Assembly (NCBI RefSeq): GCF_015234275.1
Contig: NZ_JADGII010000011.1
Length of the DNA: 64,000 nucleotides
Direction: 5' to 3' (one strand)
DNA from: Prosthecochloris ethylica
GTDB taxonomy: Bacteria > Bacteroidota > Chlorobiia > Chlorobiales > Chlorobiaceae
Each line of letters begins with the position of its first letter. The stretch's first letter is position 1. The notes beneath the pieces are model-generated. The model was not told where the DNA came from. It saw only the letters and a program-made list of their open reading frames with translations, and did no database searches. Below are positions 25,218 through 33,176 of this stretch, in pieces. The position numbers and the translations under genes were made by a program.

Positions 25218-27125
25218 ATGCATGACGGAGGATTCTTTTTTCAGGCATTCGTGTACCTGACAGCGGCGGTGATTTCGGTGCCTGTGGCCAAAAAGCTCGG
25301 GCTGGGCTCGGTGCTCGGGTACCTGATCGCCGGTATCGTGATCGGTCCCTTCGTACTCGGGTTTATCGGTGAGGAGGGAGAGAGCGTCATGGCGTTTGCC
25401 GAGTTCGGCATCATCATGATGCTGTTTCTCATCGGCCTCGAGCTTCAGCCGAAAATGATCTGGAAGCTCAAGGCTCCGATCCTCGGAATGGGCGGGCTGC
25501 AGGTCATTGTGACTGCACTCCTGATCATGGGGATCGCTCTTTTGCTTGGGTTCGAATGGAACACCGGGCTTGCCGTGGGGCTGGTGCTGGCACTGTCATC
25601 GACCGCGATCGTGCTGCAGACGCTCCATGAGAAAGGCCTGATGAAAACGGATGGGGGGCAGAACGCCTTTTCGGTCCTGCTGTTCCAGGATATCGCAATT
25701 ATTCCCATCCTGGCCCTGCTGCCGCTGCTTGGTTCGGGCCATGCGGCAGGTTCGCATGCAGGGGACGGCCATCACGGAGGCACGACCTGGATCGACGGCC
25801 TCCCGATCTGGGGGCAGACCGCCGCCGTTCTTGGGGTGGTGGCCGGTATCGTGGTGGCCGGGCGCTATCTTGTCAATCCTGCGTTCCGCCTGATTGCCAG
25901 GACCCGCCTCCGGGAGCTGTTTACCGCTGCGGCGCTCCTGCTGGTGATCGCCATTACGATCCTGATGGGCAAGGTCGGTCTGAGCCCTGCGCTTGGGACG
26001 TTCCTGGCCGGTGTCGTGCTCGCGCAGAGCGAGTACCGGCATGAACTTGAAACCAATATCGATCCGTTCAAGGGCCTCCTGCTCGGTCTCTTTTTTATCG
26101 GTGTCGGGGCTTCGATCGATTTTGAGGTGATCGCGGCGGATCCGGTGCTGATCATGCTGCTTGTGCTGGGCCTGATTACCCTGAAAATTCTCGTACTGAT
26201 CGCTGTCGGCAGGGTCTTCGGCATGAGCTACGACAACAACCTGCTGTTTTCCTTCGCACTCGCGCAAGGCGGTGAATTCGCGTTTGTGCTCTTTTCGTTC
26301 GGCCTTGGCAACGGGGTGTTCGAGTCGTCCTTGGTCGACCCGATGATCGCGGTGGTTGCGGTCACCATGGCCCTGACCCCCCTCCTGGTCCTTCTGAACG
26401 AAAAGCTGATCCAGCCGAGGTTCGGGACCACGGAAAAGGCGGCTCCGGAAACAGCCGCCGCAGAGGAGTTCTCCGGGGAACGCGGCAAGGTGATTATCGC
26501 CGGATTCGGTCGTGTCGGCAGTACGGTCGGCCGATTCATGCAGGCCAATGACGAGAGCGCGACCTACCTGGACCTCGATGCCGATAACGTCGATCTCCTG
26601 CGCAAGATGGGGCTCGAGGTGTTCTACGGTGACGCATCGCGTTACGATCTCCTGCATGCAGCCGGGGCAGCCGATGCGCGACTGCTCATCATTGCGGTCG
26701 ATGATCCCGACAAGGCGGTCGATATTGCCCGGACGGCACGCAAGCATTTTTCTCACCTCGAAATTATCGCCCGTACCAGCGGGCTGGCTGATTCGCATGA
26801 ACTGATCGATATGGGGGTGCGGCATGTCTACCCTGAAACACTGGATTCCGCCCTTCGTATCGGGGTCGAGGCACTGAGCCTGCTGGGCCATCGCCGTTAC
26901 CATGCCATGCGCGCCATGCATACGTTCCGCCACCATGAGGAGCGCCATATGCACGAACTGGCGGAACTTCGCCACAACCGCCGGGAACTGATTCGTGAGA
27001 CCAAGCAGCGGATCGAGGACCTCGAGGAGCTGATGCTCGTCGAGAAGCGGGAGCGACACCGTGACAAGGAGCTCGGCTGGGATGCCTCGGGCCATCTGTC
27101 CGATGAAGGGCATATGCGTGACTGA
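25218..27125 (+). CDS. kefC: KefB/KefC-type K+/H+ antiporter (CPA2) with C-terminal NAD-binding domain
   Basis: 635 residues. The membrane part (1-~395, about 12 spans) begins MHDGGFFFQAFVYLTAAVISVPVAKKLGLG and includes GYLIAGIVIGPFVLGFIG and FLAGVVLAQSEYRHELE. A KTN domain follows (VIIAGFGRVGSTVGRFMQ near 425). A His-rich insert, GSGHAAGSHAGDGHHGG, lies in the loop near 173-189, as in Kef proteins. It exports K+ and acidifies the cytoplasm under electrophile stress in characterised members; whether this one senses glutathione adducts is unknown. The start is fixed by the stop of kefF and AAGGGT; readings back to 24942 run through kefF. Confidence 0.92.
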   Translation: MHDGGFFFQAFVYLTAAVISVPVAKKLGLGSVLGYLIAGIVIGPFVLGFIGEEGESVMAFAEFGIIMMLFLIGLELQPKMIWKLKAPILGMGGLQVIVTALLIMGIALLLGFEWNTGLAVGLVLALSSTAIVLQTLHEKGLMKTDGGQNAFSVLLFQDIAIIPILALLPLLGSGHAAGSHAGDGHHGGTTWIDGLPIWGQTAAVLGVVAGIVVAGRYLVNPAFRLIARTRLRELFTAAALLLVIAITILMGKVGLSPALGTFLAGVVLAQSEYRHELETNIDPFKGLLLGLFFIGVGASIDFEVIAADPVLIMLLVLGLITLKILVLIAVGRVFGMSYDNNLLFSFALAQGGEFAFVLFSFGLGNGVFESSLVDPMIAVVAVTMALTPLLVLLNEKLIQPRFGTTEKAAPETAAAEEFSGERGKVIIAGFGRVGSTVGRFMQANDESATYLDLDADNVDLLRKMGLEVFYGDASRYDLLHAAGAADARLLIIAVDDPDKAVDIARTARKHFSHLEIIARTSGLADSHELIDMGVRHVYPETLDSALRIGVEALSLLGHRRYHAMRAMHTFRHHEERHMHELAELRHNRRELIRETKQRIEDLEELMLVEKRERHRDKELGWDASGHLSDEGHMRD

Positions 27126-27132
27126 AAACAGA

Positions 27133-27160
27133 AAGCCCCGCAGGAAAGCGGGGCTTTTTT
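27133..27160 (+). terminator. Intrinsic terminator after kefC
   Basis: AAGCCCCGC (27133-27141), loop AGGAAA, GCGGGGCTT (27148-27156), then a T-run to 27160. It separates kefC from the convergent proX gene ending at 27185. Confidence 0.92.
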
Positions 27161-27184
27161 GCTGATGCTGCCAGGTTGCTGTTG

Positions 27185-28108
27185 TTATTCGGCTGACGGA
27201 ATCCAGCTGTCGACAACATCGGGATTGGCGTTCATCCACTCCCTGGCGACCTCTTCGACGTCCTTGTCGGACTCTTCGACCTGCAGCATCAGGTCGGCAA
27301 GCTCGGCATCGTCGAGTGACATGTTTTTGAGGAAGTGTGCCAGTTCCGGCTTGGCCGTTTCGAGGTCCTTGCGGCCCATGATGTGAATGTTGCCGGTTTT
27401 CCACAGCTCTTTGTCAGCATCCTGCTGGAGGAACTTGAGGTCCCAGCGACCGAACATCCAGTGCGGTTTCCAGCCGGTGACCACGATCCACTCCTCGTTG
27501 GCGACGGCGTTTTTCAGGGCTGCAGTCATGGCCGGCCCGCTCGATGTGACCAGTTCGTAGTCGAGGCCATAGCTTTCGATGACGTTTTCCGTGGTCTGCA
27601 TAATGCCGGCTCCGGCGTCGATGCCGGTGATTTTGCCATCGAATTTCTCTCTGACGTCATTCAGTTCGGAGATGTTGTCGATGGTGACATAGGCCGGAAC
27701 GACGAGTCCGCTCTGCGTGCCTTCGTACACATGGCCGAGGTCGACGATGTCATCCTTGAACTTGTCGAGGTAATCCTTGTGCAGGACCGGCAGCCAGGTT
27801 TCCATGAATGCATCCTTGTTCCCCTGGGCGACCGCGGTGTAGGCCGGGCCGACATCGGCGGCGGTGATCTTGACTTCATAGCCCATTTTGTCTTCAAGTG
27901 CCACCTTGGCTAGATGGGTGTAGGCGACACCTTCCGCCCAGTTGACGTAGACCAGGTCCGCGGTTTTCGGGGCTGCTGTTTCTGCTGTTCCTTCCGCCGC
28001 CTGCTGCTGGCCCTGCTGGCCGGAGCATCCGGTGAATGCGGCTGAGCCGAGCATGACGACGGCAAGCAGCAGTGCCATGATCGGGCTTGTCCGGGTTGTG
28101 TGTTTCAT
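27185..28108 (-). CDS. proX: Glycine betaine/proline ABC transporter, substrate-binding lipoprotein
   Basis: 307 residues from MKHTTRTSPIMALLLAVVMLG with lipobox-like AFTGC near 26-30, so probably anchored by lipid. OpuAC-type binding domain: NWAEGVAYTHLAKVALEDKMGYEV, and the aromatic binding-box segments FMETWLPVLHKDYL and VVTGWKPHWMFGRWDLKFL, whose Trp/Tyr residues cage quaternary ammonium groups in the family. It is the last gene of the porin-proV-proW-proX series. An ATG at 28165 overlaps the permease stop, but its product would lack a normal signal peptide start, so 28108 is preferred. Confidence 0.9.
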   Translation of the reverse strand: MKHTTRTSPIMALLLAVVMLGSAAFTGCSGQQGQQQAAEGTAETAAPKTADLVYVNWAEGVAYTHLAKVALEDKMGYEVKITAADVGPAYTAVAQGNKDAFMETWLPVLHKDYLDKFKDDIVDLGHVYEGTQSGLVVPAYVTIDNISELNDVREKFDGKITGIDAGAGIMQTTENVIESYGLDYELVTSSGPAMTAALKNAVANEEWIVVTGWKPHWMFGRWDLKFLQQDADKELWKTGNIHIMGRKDLETAKPELAHFLKNMSLDDAELADLMLQVEESDKDVEEVAREWMNANPDVVDSWIPSAE

Positions 28109-28161
28109 GGTTCGTTTCTGTTTTCGGGTTTGCGAAGGTTTGTTGTTGGTAAAGAAAATGT

Positions 28162-29010
28162 TCATGATTTTCGTTCTTTCGGCCTGGCCAGTGACTGGGT
28201 GACGCGGTCAAGGAAAATCGCCAGGATCACGATCGAGATTCCGCTTTCGAAACCGAGCCCGATCTTGAGCTGGGTGATTCCTTTCAATACTTCGTTTCCA
28301 AGGCCCCCCGCGCCGATCATGCCGGCAATGACCACCATCGACAGGGCAAGCATGATGGTCTGGTTGACACCGGCCATGATCGTCGGCAGGGCTACCGGCA
28401 GTTCTGCCTTGAAGAGCATCTGACGGGGTGTGGAGCCGAACGATGTGGCGGCTTCCCGGATCTCTTTCGGCACCTGCCGGATGCCGAGGCTGGTCAGCCG
28501 GACCGCCGGAGGCAGCGAGAATATCAGTGTCGCGATCACACCGGGGACGGCGCCGAGCTGGAAGAAGAGTACGGCAGGGATCAGGTAGACAAATGCCGGC
28601 AGAGTCTGCATGAAGTCGAGCACCGGCCGTACAATCCGCTCGGCCAGGTCGCTTTTCGCGGCGAGAATGCCGACTGGTACGCCGATGACCAGTGCGATGA
28701 CCACCGAGGTGATGACCAGTGCGAGGGTGTCCATGGTGACCTCCCAGAATCCCATGATGTGGATCAGGAACATGCCGAGCAGGGTGAAAATCCCGATGCC
28801 GATGCCGGCGCGCCAGAAGGCCAGGGCGGCGAACAGACCCACCATGATATATGGATGCGGAAATGTGAGGATCCCCTGAAAGGAGACGAGAACGGCATTG
28901 ACCAGCTCCCTGATGGCATCGAACAGCCCGTCGAAGTTTGCCGTCAGCCAGTTGATCACAATTTCAAACCAGCCCCCGATGTCGAGCATTGTTCTGAGTT
29001 GTTGTTCCAT
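28162..29010 (-). CDS. proW: Glycine betaine/proline ABC transporter, permease
   Basis: 282 residues with six or seven spans. The ABC coupling (EAA) loop is EIREAATSFGSTPRQMLFKAELPVALPTIMAGV near 188-220. A long N-terminal stretch (FEIVINWLTANFDGLFDAIRELVNAVL) is typical of ProW/OpuAB. Five bases separate it from proV. It forms the homodimeric channel for betaine or proline betaine import. Confidence 0.92.
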   Translation of the reverse strand: MEQQLRTMLDIGGWFEIVINWLTANFDGLFDAIRELVNAVLVSFQGILTFPHPYIMVGLFAALAFWRAGIGIGIFTLLGMFLIHIMGFWEVTMDTLALVITSVVIALVIGVPVGILAAKSDLAERIVRPVLDFMQTLPAFVYLIPAVLFFQLGAVPGVIATLIFSLPPAVRLTSLGIRQVPKEIREAATSFGSTPRQMLFKAELPVALPTIMAGVNQTIMLALSMVVIAGMIGAGGLGNEVLKGITQLKIGLGFESGISIVILAIFLDRVTQSLARPKERKS

Positions 29011-29015
29011 GTCGC

Positions 29016-30269
29016 TCAGTCCTCCTTCTGGTTTGGTGTACTCTCTTCTTCAAGCTGGTCGGCAAGGGAGACAGGCAACTCCTCTTCATCCATCGTCTTG
29101 CTGAGCTCGCCAAGGATCGAAGCCCGGTCGACAATGCCTGCAAGCCGCCCGTTCTCGTCAAGGACAGCAATCGGCTGGCTGGTTTCGAGGGCCGTACCGA
29201 GCAGGTTGCCGATCGCCGTGTCCGGCGTCGTGGTGAAAATGTTGTTGGCTACCACGGGGGTGAGGTCGTCTTTTCTCTCCCGGACCAGCTGGATGGCATC
29301 GTCGATCGTGACGATTCCCTGCAGCTTGCGTTCGTTATCGAGTGCGTAGATGATCGACATGCGCTCGTTTTCCATCTTTCTGATGGCGGCCTTCGGCCCC
29401 TCCTTGTAGAGCGCGACCGTCGGGGCCTTGCGCATGATCGCCGAAACGGTAATGACTTTTGTGCGGTCGACATTCTGCACGAAGGCGCGGACATACTCGT
29501 CAGCCGGTTTGGTGAGGATCTGTTCGGGAGTGCCGATCTGGACCACTTCCCCGTCTTTCATGATGGCGATCCGGTCACCGATTTTCAGTGCTTCATCCAG
29601 ATCATGGGTGATGAAAATGATGGTTTTCTGCAGTGTAGCCTGCAGTTCGAGCAGCTCATCCTGCATCTGGGTGCGGATCAGCGGGTCGAGTGCACTGAAG
29701 GCTTCGTCCATGAGCAGGATTTCAGGCCCGTTGGCCAGGGCGCGGGCAAGACCGACCCGCTGCTGCATGCCGCCCGAAAGTTCGGACGGGTACTGCTGTT
29801 CATACCCTTTCAGGCCGACCTGTTCGAGTGCCTGCATGGCTTTCTGCTGGCGCTCCTCTTTCGGGACTCCTGACAGTTCAAGCCCGTATTCGGCATTGCC
29901 GAGTACCGTGCGGTGAGGCAGCAGGGCAAACTGCTGGAACACCATGGAGAGTTTTTTCCGTCGTGTCTCGAGCAGTTGCGCTTTCGACATCTTCATGATG
30001 TCTTCCCCGTCGATGAGCACCTGCCCCCTGGTCGGTTCGATCAGGCGGTTCAGGCAACGGATGACGGTGGATTTGCCGCTTCCCGACAGGCCCATGATAA
30101 CAAAGGTTTCCTGTTTTTCGACGGAGAAGCTGGCATTGTTGATACCGACGGTGTTGCCGGTTTTTTTCAGAATTTCCTCTTTCGAGGCCCCCTTTTCAAG
30201 CAAGGTGAAGGCCCGTGACGGAGACGGGCCAAACACCTTGTAGAGGTTTCGAACTTCGAGAATGCTCAT
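29016..30269 (-). CDS. proV: Glycine betaine/proline ABC transporter, ATPase with CBS domains
   Basis: 417 residues. ABC ATPase: Walker A GLSGSGKST near 56, Q-loop, signature LSGGMQQRVGLARALANGPEILLMDEAFSALDP near 160-192. A C-terminal CBS pair spans ~270-400; in OpuA-type systems it senses ionic strength and gates transport. The start at 30269 follows GGGAGG by seven bases (MSILEVRNLYKVFG). An upstream non-ATG codon at 30290 is less likely. Confidence 0.93.
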   Translation of the reverse strand: MSILEVRNLYKVFGPSPSRAFTLLEKGASKEEILKKTGNTVGINNASFSVEKQETFVIMGLSGSGKSTVIRCLNRLIEPTRGQVLIDGEDIMKMSKAQLLETRRKKLSMVFQQFALLPHRTVLGNAEYGLELSGVPKEERQQKAMQALEQVGLKGYEQQYPSELSGGMQQRVGLARALANGPEILLMDEAFSALDPLIRTQMQDELLELQATLQKTIIFITHDLDEALKIGDRIAIMKDGEVVQIGTPEQILTKPADEYVRAFVQNVDRTKVITVSAIMRKAPTVALYKEGPKAAIRKMENERMSIIYALDNERKLQGIVTIDDAIQLVRERKDDLTPVVANNIFTTTPDTAIGNLLGTALETSQPIAVLDENGRLAGIVDRASILGELSKTMDEEELPVSLADQLEEESTPNQKED

Positions 30270-30287
30270 CGCATACCTCCCTGTTAA

Positions 30288-30301
30288 CACCCTCGCGGGT
30301 G
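30288..30301 (-). promoter_or_regulatory. Small hairpin between porin and proV
   Basis: CACCC-TCGC-GGGTG (30288-30301) lies in the 48 bp between the porin stop and the proV start, without a T-run. It could stabilise the porin message or lessen readthrough into proVWX. Function is inferred. Confidence 0.3.
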
Positions 30302-30317
30302 GTTGTTACTCCAGAAC

Positions 30318-31493
30318 CTAGAAGTAGTAGCCGATGTTGACGTTGAACCTGGTTTCCCAGTCGGCGTCGTCGTCACCTTCGTCAAGCCCGGCACCGAAGC
30401 TGTCGGTCAGCCACGGATGGTTTTTGCCCATCGCGACATCGATGTAGGTATAGACCGGACCGGCAGTGACGAGCACACCGGGAACGAGCTGCTGGGTGTC
30501 GGCAAACGCATCGTTCTTTTTGTCAGTGTAGGTGTAGTCGACGTAGAACTGCAGGCTGGTGATCGGGCCGAACTCGACCGGAACGTCGTAGGCTATACCG
30601 GCAACGTACATGTCGGCTTCTGCAGCAACGTCGTAGACCAGGCCGTAGGCACCCATCGGGACCAGATCCATCTTGTTGCCGGCATTGTCCCGTGCTTCGT
30701 AGTCGTAATGCACGTATTCCGTCTTGACGTTCAGGTTGCCCATGTTCCCTTCGAGGTGGGCAGCGACAGCGTACGCTGTTTCCGCGTCATCGAGCGCAGA
30801 GTTGTAGATCTGGCCGATCTGGCCGGAAGCGCCGATTTCCCAGCAGTCGGTGAGCTGGTAGGCAATACGGGCATTTGCGGTATTGAGCTCCTTCAGGTCG
30901 GCGCCATCGACTGGAACGATATCGTATGAATACCGTGCGGCTTCGTCTGACACGGCAAACGCGTTCCCGTTGTCCAGGGCGCCACGGGGTTCAGCCTGAC
31001 GATAGTACGCCAGCTGCATTTCAAGATCATCGGTCGGTGTGTACTCGAGCCCGACACCCATGTCGTAATCATCTTCAAGACCGACGTAGTACGGCGTCTG
31101 GAACCACCAGGAGTGCGATGCGTACGTGGTGATACCGAACGGCTTCTGGAACACACCGAGCTTTCCGTACAGGTCATCGCTGAAGGCATAGCCCATATAG
31201 CCGTGGTGGATGAAGTGTGTGTCGAAGGACGGGTAGAAGCGGTATTCGAAGCTCAGGTCGATGCCGCCGCTCGTGCCATCGACGTTCAGACGCCAGGTGT
31301 CCCAGGTGAACTGTTCGTCGCCGGCCCCGTTTTTGGCGTAAGACGCGCTGTAGATGTTGTAGCGTACGGCCCCGCCGATGTTGAAGCCGTCATCCTCTGC
31401 GGCTTTCGCGGTCGCCGGAGCGAGCAAGGCACAGGATGCACCGAGAAGGGCGAATTTTTTCAATGACGTAGCAAGTGTACTGCTAAAAGACAT
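30318..31493 (-). CDS. Outer-membrane beta-barrel (porin-like) protein
   Basis: 391 residues with a signal peptide (to about ATAKA), then amphipathic strands throughout and a C-terminal strand NVNIGYYF ending in Phe, the outer-membrane assembly signal. Four short loops are Asp-rich. It lies 48 bp upstream of proV on the same strand, so it is probably the first gene of a porin-proVWX operon and may pass betaine-like solutes through the outer membrane. That link is inferred from position. AAGGAGG lies four bases before the ATG. I cannot place it in a named porin family. Confidence 0.8.
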   Translation of the reverse strand: MSFSSTLATSLKKFALLGASCALLAPATAKAAEDDGFNIGGAVRYNIYSASYAKNGAGDEQFTWDTWRLNVDGTSGGIDLSFEYRFYPSFDTHFIHHGYMGYAFSDDLYGKLGVFQKPFGITTYASHSWWFQTPYYVGLEDDYDMGVGLEYTPTDDLEMQLAYYRQAEPRGALDNGNAFAVSDEAARYSYDIVPVDGADLKELNTANARIAYQLTDCWEIGASGQIGQIYNSALDDAETAYAVAAHLEGNMGNLNVKTEYVHYDYEARDNAGNKMDLVPMGAYGLVYDVAAEADMYVAGIAYDVPVEFGPITSLQFYVDYTYTDKKNDAFADTQQLVPGVLVTAGPVYTYIDVAMGKNHPWLTDSFGAGLDEGDDDADWETRFNVNIGYYF

Positions 31494-31532
31494 TGATCCT
31501 CCTTTTTGGGTTGTTGTTGCTGCTTTCTTCGG

Positions 31533-31661
31533 GGTGTTTCCCGGTCCTGCAGGAGGAGCCCGGCTTGTGACGGTAGCCGACTACCTGTGAGGCCCTGAAA
31601 AGAGTGACGGCCACAGCAGGGCACATGACGACCACTGCCGCAAAGCGGGCAGGGAAACACC
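31533..31661 (-). ncRNA. Candidate structured leader RNA of the porin-proVWX operon
   Basis: On the minus strand, GGTGTTTCCC (31661-31652) pairs perfectly with GGGAAACACC (31542-31533), a 10 bp closing stem around ~109 nt. Inside are further helices in order: TGCCCGC/GCGGCA with loop TTT, GCCCTG/CAGGGC enclosing 19 nt, the hairpin GGTAG-TCGG-CTACC, and CCGG/CCGG around CTCCTGCAGG. That is a multibranch layout like an aptamer. It ends 39 nt before the porin start codon. I could not match it to a riboswitch class I know; the B12, Mn, fluoride and c-di-GMP consensus features are absent. Regulation of the operon is inferred. Confidence 0.5.
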
Positions 31662-32060
31662 TTGTCACGAAAACGTGAACGGGGACACCAGATACGGAGA
31701 GGCTCGAAGTTGCCGGCATGCCGCAGCTCAGGATTGTTCTGCAGGGCATGATGGTGATGTTCTGCAGGCCGCGTGCATCGGTACTGCTGATGTGGTTCCT
31801 TTGCGGAAGGGAAACCCCTCTTAGAAAGGAGACGTGGACCTGCATGGTTGCCTGAAGGATCAGTACGTACCTGCTGTCAAGGGATCTGACAACTCCGGAG
31901 CAACTCCCCGGTCGGGAGCGTCACAGTTCACGGTTCACTGATTGTATTGAAAAGAACATGGCAGAAGGTCCATCAAGTACTGATGTTTCCTCCAGGCAAC
32001 GACGGAATATAACCAGAACATCCGTGAAAGGAAAATCTGATTCGGGGAGGGCCGTTATGC
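31662..32060. other. Remaining gap between porin leader and M42 peptidase gene
   Basis: About 400 bp with no supportable gene; short frames here lack protein-like composition. A hairpin TCACG-AAAA-CGTGA lies at 31665-31678, directly upstream of the candidate leader. Porin operon promoter(s) should lie here, and possibly the 3' end of the NAGGN transcript, but I see no clear intrinsic terminator. Confidence 0.4.
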
Positions 32061-33176
32061 TTAGTCTTCCCGGCCGACGTTCAGCAGCGGAAAGCCCTCC
32101 AGCGGCCCGAGCTTGTTGCGGTCGTGCGTGATGCGCGGGGTGCTTTGGAGATATGCGCACAGCAGGTTCGAAACCGCTTCGAGCGAGTCGCGGTGGGTTC
32201 GCTCATGACCGTGCGAGGCATCGAGCCCGAAGCAGATCAGCCCGGTGCGGATATCGTTGCCGGCAGAAAGTGCCGAGGCGGCATCGGAGCGGTAGTGGCG
32301 GAACACGTCCCGCACGTAGGGGATGCTGTTGTCTTCGCACAGCTGGATCAGGCGGTGGGTGAGATGGTAGTCGTAGATAGCCCCCTGGTCGCGCATGGCG
32401 ATGATGACGGTGTCTTCCCGGGAGTTCTGCCCTGGTGCGACGGTGGAGTTGTCGATGGCGACCATGGCGGCAACGTTGCCGTGCAGGATCGAGGATGCTC
32501 CCGTGCCTTCCTCTTCGGAGATGGTGAAGAGCGGGTGGCAGGTGACCGGCAGGGTGATGCCGGCATCGGTGATCGCCTTGATGGTCGCCAGCTGGCAGGC
32601 GACCCCGGCCTTGTTGTCGAGATGGCGCGCCTTGATGAAGCCGCTGTCGGTAACTTCAGGACTGGAGTCGACGGCAATGATGTCGCCGACGTTGAATCCG
32701 AGAGCTTCCAGATCGTCCCGGTTGTAGACTTTTTCGTCGATGCGGACTTCGAGGTTGTCCCAGTTGACCGGCTGGGTATCGACTTCTTCGTTGTAGACAT
32801 GTCCTGATGCCTTGAGCGGCTGGATGGTGCCTCGGAACGACCGGTTGTCGGTGAAGATGGTGACGCGCGCGCCTTCGGCAAACCGTGCCGGCCAGTGTCC
32901 GATCATGACAATGCCGAGCCGCCCGTTGGGCTTGAGCTCCCTGACCATGGCCCCGATGGTATCGAGATGCACCACGATTGCCCGGTCGAGCATGGGCTGG
33001 CGGCCTTTCAGGGTTGCACGGATAGCGCCGCGCCGCGTCAGTTCAAATGGGATGCCCATGCTTTCGAGTTCCTTGCCGACAAAATGTACGATGCGGTCGG
33101 TATATCCTGTCGGGCTCGGGATATCGAGAAGGTTCAGGAGGGTAGACTGGAGATAGTCGTTGTCGATACTGATCAT
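32061..33176 (-). CDS. M42-family metallopeptidase of the NAGGN osmoprotectant cluster
   Basis: 371 residues, co-catalytic zinc peptidase fold. Metal ligands by family pattern: His/Asp in VVHLDTIGAM near 68-77, the bridging Asp in HLDNKAGVAC near 186, the Glu pair in TISEEEGTGAS near 218-228, an Asp in VAIDNSTVAPGQ, and the His in GLDASHGHERTHRDS near 331. Its ATG overlaps the ngg stop, so it belongs to the operon. This M42 subgroup is consistently encoded with asnO and ngg; it may trim or recycle the dipeptide, but its substrate is not established. Confidence 0.88.
   Translation of the reverse strand: MISIDNDYLQSTLLNLLDIPSPTGYTDRIVHFVGKELESMGIPFELTRRGAIRATLKGRQPMLDRAIVVHLDTIGAMVRELKPNGRLGIVMIGHWPARFAEGARVTIFTDNRSFRGTIQPLKASGHVYNEEVDTQPVNWDNLEVRIDEKVYNRDDLEALGFNVGDIIAVDSSPEVTDSGFIKARHLDNKAGVACQLATIKAITDAGITLPVTCHPLFTISEEEGTGASSILHGNVAAMVAIDNSTVAPGQNSREDTVIIAMRDQGAIYDYHLTHRLIQLCEDNSIPYVRDVFRHYRSDAASALSAGNDIRTGLICFGLDASHGHERTHRDSLEAVSNLLCAYLQSTPRITHDRNKLGPLEGFPLLNVGRED

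Noticed and set aside
25596..27404. 602-codon open frame on the minus strand opposite kefC
   Set aside because: It is antisense to a gene with clear CPA2 and KTN motifs; its composition (many Arg, His, Gln) is what GC-rich antisense frames give, and it has no domain.
31533..31661. Cobalamin riboswitch
   Set aside because: AAGCCGGG near the 3' side vaguely recalls a B12 box, but the conserved core and kissing-loop features are not present.
31483..31845. 120-codon frame overlapping the candidate leader RNA
   Set aside because: It lacks a ribosome-binding site and runs into the porin start; the stem-loop pairing explains the sequence better.
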